The notes under the pieces are model-generated. The model had not been told where the DNA came from and did no database searches. It saw nothing but the letters and a program-made list of their open reading frames with translations. From the NCBI RefSeq assembly GCF_003945765.1, contig NZ_CP027712.1, positions 744,001 to 808,000 on the forward strand: 64,000 nt of DNA, written 5' to 3'. The position numbers were made by a program, and so were the translations under genes. Positions 57,954 through 64,000 of the stretch are shown one piece after another (the stretch's first letter is position 1; every line of letters begins with the position of its first letter). This DNA comes from Pseudomonas chlororaphis subsp. chlororaphis. Lineage in GTDB: Bacteria > Pseudomonadota > Gammaproteobacteria > Pseudomonadales > Pseudomonadaceae.

Positions 57954-59045
57954 ATGTTCACTTCACTCAAGCAAGAAAGTTTTCTGTTGCTGGCGCTGCT
58001 CGCGGCGCTGGTTGCCTATCCGTTGGAGCATGCGCTGCTCAACAGCGGCCAGGGCGTGGCGCTGATCTCGGGGTTGGTGCTGATCGGTTTTATCGTCGCG
58101 GCCTCGATGCGCGTCGCCCATCATGCCGAGCTGCTGGCGGAGAAGGTCGGCGACCCCTACGGCACCATGATCCTGAGCCTCGCCGCGGTCCTGGTGGAGG
58201 TGGTGATCCTGGCGATCATGATGAGCAACGAGGCCTCGCCGACCCTGGTGCGCGACACCATCTATTCGGCGGTGATGCTCGACATCAACGGCATCCTCGG
58301 CCTGGCCGCGCTGATGGGCGGGATCAAGCATGGCGAGCAGGCCTACAACGACGACTCGGCCCGCTCCTACAGTGTGATGATCCTCACCGCCATGGGCGTG
58401 TCGATGGTGGTGCCGGAGTTCATTCCCGAGTCGAAGTGGAAGCTCTACTCGGCCTTCACCATTGGCGCCATGGTGCTGTTGTACACCCTGTTCCTGCGCA
58501 TGCAGGTCGGCGCCCACAGCTACTTCTTCAGCTACAGCTACCCGGAAAAACGCCGCAAGAAAGAACCGACGGAAGATCAGTCGGCGCCTGTCAGCCTGGC
58601 GTTTTCCATCGCCACCCTGGTGTTTGGCGTGGTACTGATCGGCGCCTTGGCGGAGGTGATGTCCAAGACCCTCGACCTGGGGCTGGAAGGCACGGGCGCG
58701 CCGCCGGTGATCACGGCGATCCTGGTGGCGGCGATTTCCGCGGCGCCGGAAATCCTCACGGCCCTGCGCGCGGCGTTAGCCAATCGCATGCAGTCGGTGG
58801 TCAACATTGCGTTGGGCGCGTCGTTGTCGACGGTGATCCTGACGGTGCCGGTGATGGAGGCGATGGCGCTCTACACCGGCCAGCCGTTCCAGATGGCGAT
58901 GACCCCGGTGCAGACGGTGATGATCTTCATCACCTTGATCGTCAGCGCGATCAACCTCAATGACGGTGAGACCAATGCCATCGAAGGCATGACTCACTTC
59001 GTGCTGTTCGCGACCTTCATCATGTTGTCGCTGTTGGGGCTGTAA
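57954..59045 (+). CDS. Calcium/proton antiporter (CaCA family, ChaA-like)
   Basis: A 363-residue exchanger with about eleven membrane helices. The two alpha-repeats are clear: the first in MILSLAAVLVEVVILAIMMS, the second in VAAISAAPEILTALRAAL, each with the conserved acidic residue. It uses the proton gradient to export Ca2+ (or Na+/K+ in relatives). ATG 57954 follows AAAGGA; the longer start at 57900 lacks a ribosome site. It is not obviously linked to the purine genes on either side. Confidence 0.9.
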   Translation: MFTSLKQESFLLLALLAALVAYPLEHALLNSGQGVALISGLVLIGFIVAASMRVAHHAELLAEKVGDPYGTMILSLAAVLVEVVILAIMMSNEASPTLVRDTIYSAVMLDINGILGLAALMGGIKHGEQAYNDDSARSYSVMILTAMGVSMVVPEFIPESKWKLYSAFTIGAMVLLYTLFLRMQVGAHSYFFSYSYPEKRRKKEPTEDQSAPVSLAFSIATLVFGVVLIGALAEVMSKTLDLGLEGTGAPPVITAILVAAISAAPEILTALRAALANRMQSVVNIALGASLSTVILTVPVMEAMALYTGQPFQMAMTPVQTVMIFITLIVSAINLNDGETNAIEGMTHFVLFATFIMLSLLGL

Positions 59046-59049
59046 AAGC

Positions 59050-59140
59050 TTCGCGGGCAAGCCTCGCTCCTACATCCGGCGTGATTCATTCTGGAAATGA
59101 TCGGAACCGGTTCCCTGTAGGAGCGAGCTTGCTCGCGATA
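59050..59140. repeat. Facing pair of REP-like units, GTAGGAGCGAGC family
   Basis: TTCGCGGGCAAGCCTCGCTC (59050-59074) and TGTAGGAGCGAGCTTGCTCG (59116-59140) face each other. They lie between the convergent antiporter and 8-oxoguanine deaminase genes and probably serve as a bidirectional transcript end. Confidence 0.8.
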
Positions 59141-59148
59141 ACGCCGGA

Positions 59149-60507
59149 TCAGGCGCCGGCGATCAGCTGCCGGGCCGCCTGGCTGTGATCGGCAATCAGG
59201 CCCCTCAGATCCAGGCCCTCGACCTGCCCGTCGATCACCCGCCACTGGCCGCCGACCATCACCCGGTCCGCCCGGTCCGCGCCGCACAGCAGCAACGCCG
59301 ACAACGGATCATGGCTGCCGGAGAAGCGCAGCTCATCGAGCTTGAACAGCGCCAGGTCGGCCTGCTTGCCCACGGCCAGCTCGCCGATATCGCTGCGCCC
59401 CAGCAGCCGTGCCGAACCCTGGGTGGCCCAGCCCAGCACCAACTCCGGGGTGATCTTTTCGGCGCCGTAGCGCAGGCGTTGCAGGTACAGGGCCTGACGG
59501 GTTTCGAGAATCATGTTCGAGGCGTCGTTCGAGGCCGAGCCATCCACGCCCAGGCCGACGGGCGCGCCGGCGTCGGTCAGTTCCAGGGTCGGGCAGATGC
59601 CCGAGGCCAGGCGCATGTTGGAGCTCGGGCAATGGCAGATGCCGGTCCCGGCGGCGCCGAGGCGGGCGATTTCATCGGGGTTGAAATGGATACCGTGGGC
59701 CAGCCAGGTCCGTGGGCCGAGCCAGCCGACGCTGTCCAGGTAGTCCACGGTGCGCAGGCCGAAACGTTGCAGGCAGAAGTCTTCCTCGTCGAGGGTTTCC
59801 GCCAGGTGGGTGTGCAGGCGCACGTCGAGTTTCTCCGCCAGCTCGGCGCTGGCCGCCATGATCTCTGGGGTTACCGAGAACGGCGAGCAGGGCGCCAGGG
59901 CGATCTGGATCTGCGCGCCGGCGCCGCGTTCGTGGTACTCGGCGATCAGCCGCTGGCTGTCGGCGAGAATCACCTCGCCCTGTTGCACGGTCTGCTGCGG
60001 CGGCAGGCCGCCATCCGCTTCGCCTAGGCTCATGGAGCCGCGGGTGAGCATGGCGCGCATGCCCAGTTCGCGCACGCTGGCCACCTGCACGTCGATGGCG
60101 TTTTCCAGGCCTTCGGGGAACAGGTAGTGGTGGTCGGCGGCGGTGGTGCAGCCCGACAGCAGCAGTTCGGCCAGCGCCACTTTACTGGCCAGGGCGAGTT
60201 GCTCCGGGGTCAGCCGGGCCCAGACCGGGTACAGGGTTTTCAGCCAGGGGAACAGCGGCTGGTTGACCACCGGCGCCCAGGCGCGGGTCAGGGTCTGATA
60301 GAAGTGGTGATGGGTGTTGATCAGCCCCGGCAGCAGCACATGCTCGCGGGCATCGAAGACCTGCCCACAGGGCTGGGCGGGTTGCTGGCCGGCGCCGAGC
60401 ACTTCGACGATCAGGTCGTCTTGCAGCACCAGGCCGCCACGGGCGTCGAGGGCATTGCCAGTGAAAATGGCGAGGGGATTCTTTAACCAGGTACGGGTCG
60501 CAGGCAT
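59149..60507 (-). CDS. 8-oxoguanine deaminase
   Basis: A 452-residue amidohydrolase. The metal site is LINTHHHFYQTL, with later histidines in LHTHLAETLDEEDF and WLAHGIHFNPDE, and Asp in LGVDGSASNDASNM. These match P. aeruginosa PA0142, which deaminates 8-oxoguanine to urate and so removes an oxidised base. Atrazine/guanine deaminase relatives share the fold. Its place near adenine deaminase supports a role in purine salvage and clean-up. Confidence 0.9.
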   Translation of the reverse strand: MPATRTWLKNPLAIFTGNALDARGGLVLQDDLIVEVLGAGQQPAQPCGQVFDAREHVLLPGLINTHHHFYQTLTRAWAPVVNQPLFPWLKTLYPVWARLTPEQLALASKVALAELLLSGCTTAADHHYLFPEGLENAIDVQVASVRELGMRAMLTRGSMSLGEADGGLPPQQTVQQGEVILADSQRLIAEYHERGAGAQIQIALAPCSPFSVTPEIMAASAELAEKLDVRLHTHLAETLDEEDFCLQRFGLRTVDYLDSVGWLGPRTWLAHGIHFNPDEIARLGAAGTGICHCPSSNMRLASGICPTLELTDAGAPVGLGVDGSASNDASNMILETRQALYLQRLRYGAEKITPELVLGWATQGSARLLGRSDIGELAVGKQADLALFKLDELRFSGSHDPLSALLLCGADRADRVMVGGQWRVIDGQVEGLDLRGLIADHSQAARQLIAGA

Positions 60508-60680
60508 GGTGGCCGGCTCCTCTGAAAGTGGGTTCAGGTTAGCCAGCTCAGTGTTGCCCTGTCTGCTGATCCAGGGGCGTCAGGATCGACGCGGGGTGCA
60601 GTTTACGGCGAGACCGCGTTGCGGTCTATCGCTGGCCAGCACGCCCTCCGTAGGCGCAAGGCTAGCCCGCGATGACGTCC

Positions 60681-60783
60681 TGTAGCCGCTGCCGAAGGCT
60701 GCGTTCGGCCACGCAGTGGGCGCTGCGATGTCAGCCGCGGGAAGGCTCTTCGCGCCTTATCGCAGCCTCTGGCCGCGGCTACA
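60681..60783. repeat. REP-like palindrome, GTAGCCGCTGCCG family, copy 6
   Basis: TGTAGCCGCTGCCGAAGGCT and its inverted partner GGCCGCGGCTACA enclose a centre of about 65 bp. A worn GTAGGCGCAAGGCTAGCCCG unit of the other family is just upstream (60650-60673). Both lie between the SDR stop and the start of the 8-oxoguanine deaminase gene. Confidence 0.75.
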
Positions 60784-60792
60784 GGTACTGGC

Positions 60793-61476
60793 TTACCAGG
60801 GAATGGTCTCGCCCTTGTAGTTGACAAAATGGTGCCCGCCCTTGCCGGTATAGGCATTGATCTGCTCGATCAGGCCGCGGGTGCTGGTCTCGACGTCGAT
60901 GTCCGCGCCTTCGCCGCCCATGTCGGTCTTCACCCAGCCCGGGTGCAGCGACAGCACGGTGAGCTTCTGCTCGAGCTGGGTGACGAAGCTGTTGGTCATG
61001 GAGTTCAGCGCTGCCTTGCTGGCCTTGTACAGCGCCAGCTCCGGTGCGTCGGGCATGGTCACGCTGCCCAGTACCGAACTCATGAACGCCAGCACGCCGC
61101 TGTCCGGACGGATTTGTGGGAGGAAACGCTGGGCCAGGTTGATCGGCGCCACGGCGTTGGTGAAGAACAGCTGGCCGACTTCCGCGAGGGTCGCCTTGCC
61201 TGGCGTCTGGTCGTCCGGCCCCTTGACCCCGGCGTTGACGAACAGCAGGTCGAACACTTCGCCTTTGAGCTTCTGGTTCAGGGCGATCACCGCCTGCTGG
61301 TCGTCCATGTCCAGTTGCTCGATACGGACCGGGCCCAGGGCCTTGAGCGCCTCGGCTTTTTGCGGGTTGCGCACGGTGGCGGTGACCTGCCAGCCAGCGT
61401 CCAGCAGACGTTGCACCAGGCCCAGGCCCAGGCCTCTGGAGGCGCCGATGATCAGTGCGGTTTTTGGCGTAGACAT
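60793..61476 (-). CDS. SDR-family oxidoreductase
   Basis: A 227-residue classical SDR. The cofactor site is IIGASRGLGLGLVQRLL, followed by VNAGVKG and the catalytic Ser with YKASKAA (LALYKASKAALNSM). It follows the MerR gene on the same strand with a 25-base gap, so it is probably cotranscribed. The substrate is unknown. Confidence 0.88.
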   Translation of the reverse strand: MSTPKTALIIGASRGLGLGLVQRLLDAGWQVTATVRNPQKAEALKALGPVRIEQLDMDDQQAVIALNQKLKGEVFDLLFVNAGVKGPDDQTPGKATLAEVGQLFFTNAVAPINLAQRFLPQIRPDSGVLAFMSSVLGSVTMPDAPELALYKASKAALNSMTNSFVTQLEQKLTVLSLHPGWVKTDMGGEGADIDVETSTRGLIEQINAYTGKGGHHFVNYKGETIPW

Positions 61477-61501
61477 GCGGGGATTCCTTGATGAGTGAAG
61501 A

Positions 61502-61852
61502 TCATGGATTTAATGGGCAACGCTGGCCGAGCCGCTGTCGCAGCTCCTGGCGCAACTCGCCCAGTTCGCTGATGCGGGTCTCGATCAGGGTCAGTTTGTC
61601 TTGCAGCAGCTGCGTCACGGCGCTGTCCGGATCGCTGGCATGCCAGATCGCGGCAACGCTGCTGCCGATCTCGCCGAGGCTGAAGCCCAGGCGCTGCGCG
61701 GTCTTGATGTAGAGCACCAGCTGCACCATGTCGCTGGGGTATTCACGATAGCCGTTGGCGCTGCGTTGCGCCGCGATCAACCCGCGCTGCTCGTAGAAAC
61801 GCAGGGTATCGCGGCTGACGGCGCAGGCCTGGGCAAGTTCACCGATGCGCAT
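61502..61852 (-). CDS. MerR-family regulator
   Basis: A 116-residue regulator. The helix-turn-helix is IGELAQACAVSRDTLRFYEQ, with RGLIAAQRSANGYREYP. The dimerisation helix follows (LLQDKLTLIETRISELGEL). It has one late cysteine (QRCPLNP) but no metal-binding loop like CueR, so it is more like a redox or small-molecule sensor. The divergent gene starts behind a MerR-type operator. Confidence 0.88.
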   Translation of the reverse strand: MRIGELAQACAVSRDTLRFYEQRGLIAAQRSANGYREYPSDMVQLVLYIKTAQRLGFSLGEIGSSVAAIWHASDPDSAVTQLLQDKLTLIETRISELGELRQELRQRLGQRCPLNP

Positions 61853-61871
61853 GCTGGAGTCTCGGAAGGGC

Positions 61872-61902
61872 TTGACCCTGGAGCATACTCCAGGCTTTAG
61901 CT
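61872..61902 (+). promoter_or_regulatory. MerR-type operator upstream of the membrane protein gene
   Basis: TTGACC (61872-61877) is followed, at a 19-20 bp spacing, by TTAGCT. Between them lies the palindrome CCTGGAG-CATA-CTCCAGG (61877-61894), the normal layout for a MerR-activated promoter. It would activate the plus-strand membrane gene and may overlap the MerR gene's own promoter. Confidence 0.75.
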
Positions 61903-61935
61903 TGTGTGCTCCTTGAATATCCGGAGCGATCCTTT

Positions 61936-62358
61936 ATGTGGAGCACAGCGCAATACCGTCAATTGGTGCGGGCCAGCGGTTGGTACGACCTGATCGTCAC
62001 CGCCGCCTTTGTCACCCCCTGGAGCTTTCTCGCCCTGCACGGCCTGATGCAGCAGTGGAGCCGGGCCCTCGACCTGCCCGGCGCACTGCCGCCGTTCGAG
62101 CCCATGCACATGCTGATGGTCAACCTGATGGGCTCGATCGTCTGCGTGTGGTCGGTGCTGCGCATCCGCGATCCGCAGTTGGCCTTCGGACGTTACGACG
62201 CCGCCGGCCGGCTGCTGTTCGCTACCTGGCAGATCTACGCCCTGGCCCAGGGCGGCATGGCCTTGATCGGCGTGATCCTGTTTTTCGAGCTGGCCTGGGC
62301 GGTGGCGCAGTTGTGGCCGGTCCGTGGTGAACCGCGTGCGATTCCTGGCGTGGCCTGA
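61936..62358 (+). CDS. Small membrane protein, MerR-linked
   Basis: A 140-residue protein with about four membrane helices (WYDLIVTAAFVTPWSFLAL, MHMLMVNLMGSIVCVWSVL, FATWQIYALAQGGMALIGVIL). Family not recognised with certainty. The start ATG 61936 has GGAGCG upstream. It lies behind a MerR-type operator. Redox or stress related export is possible but only inferred from that operator. Confidence 0.8.
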   Translation: MWSTAQYRQLVRASGWYDLIVTAAFVTPWSFLALHGLMQQWSRALDLPGALPPFEPMHMLMVNLMGSIVCVWSVLRIRDPQLAFGRYDAAGRLLFATWQIYALAQGGMALIGVILFFELAWAVAQLWPVRGEPRAIPGVA

Positions 62359-62499
62359 AGCATCGTCGCACGGCTGGCTCCTACAGAGGCAGGAGCCGGC
62401 AGCTCGACGATGGCGTCGCAGCGAATGCAGGGGATGAGCAAGGCCGCCCAGAATCCGATCCACTGGACGTCTGCCGCAGTCAGTCCTTTCCGGCGCGGG

Positions 62500-64000
62500 C
62501 TAATCGAACTGCAGCGCATTGGTCAGGTCGCCCATGGGTGTCTGGTCCCGGGCGGCCATGGCCTCGTCACGCAGTTTCAGGCCATCGAGCTTTTCCAGGT
62601 CGAAGACCCGGGTCACCAGGCGCAGGATCGATGCCGTGTCATACACCGTGTGATCCACCGTTCCCTTGCGGGCGAAGGGTGACACCACCAGGGCCGGAAT
62701 GCGGCTGCCCGGGCCCCAGCGATCACCCTTGGGCGGGGCCACGTGGTCCCACCAGCCGCCGTTCTCGTCGACCGTGACAATCAGCACCATGTTGTTCCAC
62801 TGCGGACTGTCCTGCAGGGTCTTGATCGCGTGGACCAGATGGCGGTCGCCCGCGGCGACATCTGCGTACCCGGCATGCATGTTGAGGTTGCCCTGGGGCT
62901 TGTAGAAGCTCACGCTCGGCAGCTTGCCGGCCAGGGCGTCGGCGAAGAACCGGTTCGTCGACGGGTCGTCGCCCAGGCCGCCGTCGCGCAGGCGCCTGGC
63001 GCGTTCGCCGGGGTGTTCCGGGCCTTGCTGGCGGAAGTAGTTGAAGGGTTGGTGGTGGTACTGGAAGTTGGGGATTTTCGGGATCGCGCTCGAGCCGCTG
63101 AACTCATCCAGGGTGGCCTGCCAGCCACCGGCGTACCAGGCCCAGTCGATGTTCCTTTGCGACAGCTTGTCGCCGATGTGCTCGTGGTGTTGCGCAACCA
63201 GCACGAAGGGCAGGTCCGGTTTGGAATAGTCCGGCCGTTGTGGGTCGCGTTGCCAGGTTGGCCAGTAGGGCGGGGCGAAGGTGTTGACCGCGTAACCGTC
63301 CGGGGTGAGCGCGCAGGGGCCGAACTGGGCGGGGCCGTCCATGGCGCTGGCGGGCGAGTCGGCCAGGGGTTTGAGCCGCGGGTCGCTGGGGTCGTCGCTG
63401 TGCAGGCTGGCGATCTGCGCCTTGGCCACTGAGTTGCGGGCGTTCGGATAGTGCGGCACCGCCGCCGAGATCAGGTATTGGTGGTTCAGGTATGAACCGC
63501 CAAAGGCGCCCTGGAAGAAGTTGTCGCAGAGCACGAACTGCCGCGCGATATCCCACAGGCGAAGGGTATAGCGGCTTTGCCTGTAGTGCCCCATGGTCAG
63601 GCCGCCGGAGTCGGACCAGGCGGCGAACCGGTCATTCATGCCACCGTTGATCTGCATCTGGTTCTGGAAGAACTCGTGGGACAAATCGCGGGTCACCAGG
63701 CTCAGCGGCAGGTCCTCGGCATTCGGGCCTTTGAGGGCGAACGGCGCGTTCGGCAGGTCCTGCTGAAATGGCACGCCAGCCGGGTAGGTCACGCCATCCA
63801 CGGTCTGTGGTCCCAGATGCAGGGTGCCGCCCCAGACCGGGGGCAGGATTCGCAGCAGGCTGCCGTCGCGGTCGCGCTGCTGGTAAGCGGCGGGCTCGAG
63901 GCTGGAAAGAGGCTGTTCGAGGCCGGGGAAATCGGCGAACAGGTTGTTGAAGCTACGGTTCTCGGCATAGATCACCACCACCGTCTTGACGTGGTTGCGC
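62500..64000 (-). CDS. AcpA-like acid phosphatase/phospholipase C family phosphoesterase (N-terminus cut by window edge)
   Basis: The frame enters from the right edge (RNHVKTVVVIYAENRSFNNL), so the signal peptide and start are outside. The N-terminal metal motif is AENRSF, and the C-terminal catalytic set is VTVDENGGWWDHVAPP with Asp, Glu and His. About 500 residues are visible. AcpA-type enzymes are periplasmic or secreted acid phosphatases, and related phospholipases C attack phosphatidylcholine. The stop is at 62500, not far from the end of the small membrane protein gene. Confidence 0.87.
   Translation of the reverse strand, partial: RNHVKTVVVIYAENRSFNNLFADFPGLEQPLSSLEPAAYQQRDRDGSLLRILPPVWGGTLHLGPQTVDGVTYPAGVPFQQDLPNAPFALKGPNAEDLPLSLVTRDLSHEFFQNQMQINGGMNDRFAAWSDSGGLTMGHYRQSRYTLRLWDIARQFVLCDNFFQGAFGGSYLNHQYLISAAVPHYPNARNSVAKAQIASLHSDDPSDPRLKPLADSPASAMDGPAQFGPCALTPDGYAVNTFAPPYWPTWQRDPQRPDYSKPDLPFVLVAQHHEHIGDKLSQRNIDWAWYAGGWQATLDEFSGSSAIPKIPNFQYHHQPFNYFRQQGPEHPGERARRLRDGGLGDDPSTNRFFADALAGKLPSVSFYKPQGNLNMHAGYADVAAGDRHLVHAIKTLQDSPQWNNMVLIVTVDENGGWWDHVAPPKGDRWGPGSRIPALVVSPFARKGTVDHTVYDTASILRLVTRVFDLEKLDGLKLRDEAMAARDQTPMGDLTNALQFD

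Overview
The window looks like a chromosomal segment of a Pseudomonas of the fluorescens lineage. It is GC-rich and densely coded. The order dsbD, ctpL-type chemoreceptor, gcbA, DUF2333, NUDIX, sui1, speA matches P. aeruginosa PA4845-PA4839 as I remember it. The palindromic repeats starting GTAGCCGCTGCCG and GTAGGAGCGAGC are typical of fluorescens-group genomes. Species cannot be fixed from the sequence alone. No rRNA, tRNA, CRISPR array, prophage or complete insertion sequence was seen.

Layout. (1) 1-11.5 kb: disulfide reductase DsbD (cut by the left edge), chemoreceptor, diguanylate cyclase GcbA, DUF2333 protein, NUDIX hydrolase, SUI1-like factor, arginine decarboxylase SpeA and a MATE transporter. 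(2) 11.6-19.5 kb: thioester alpha-2-macroglobulin lipoprotein and penicillin-binding protein 1C, a periplasmic defence and repair pair, with a small membrane protein between them. (3) 19.5-21.9 kb: MazG-like pyrophosphohydrolase, CmoM-type tRNA methyltransferase and two DUF4136 lipoproteins. (4) 22-35.1 kb: a Tad/Flp pilus locus with its PprA-PprB two-component system. It has tadG, pprA, tadF, fppA, pprB, tadC, tadB, tadA, tadZ, rcpC and flp, plus a single-domain receiver beyond flp. The secretin rcpA and tadD, expected inside this cluster, are absent; a 52-codon reading frame lies where rcpA should be.

(5) 35.1-39.2 kb: an accessory surface region with the 3' scrap of an autotransporter gene, a TpsB-type outer-membrane exporter, a Gly/Thr-rich collagen-like lipoprotein and an AT-rich leader. 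(6) 39.2-44.5 kb: YdcZ-like permease, MaoC hydratase, high-molecular-weight FabG, thiolase (a fatty-acyl CoA set) and a RIO-type kinase. (7) 44.7-48.4 kb: a copper regulon with copA-cueR in one operon, a periplasmic protein, copZ and two near-identical CueR operators. (8) 48.5-54.2 kb: Bcr/CflA and another MFS transporter, a 59-codon gene, a quinone-reductase/YgiN/LysR module, and a 189-bp tandem duplication that copied the end of the MFS gene with its flanking repeat.

(9) 54.2-60.5 kb: purine salvage genes (adenine deaminase, 2OG-Fe(II) oxygenase, BMP-family binding protein, 8-oxoguanine deaminase) with a Ca2+/H+ antiporter between them. (10) 60.8-64 kb: MerR regulator with SDR, a divergent membrane protein behind a MerR-type promoter, and an AcpA-like phosphoesterase cut by the right edge.

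The most unusual points are the Tad locus lacking its secretin but carrying an extra receiver protein and a new small frame, the pairing of a TpsB exporter with a collagen-like lipoprotein, an inverted-repeat element present three times, and the repeat-driven tandem duplication. Gene identities rest on motifs and remembered family features; no database search was made.
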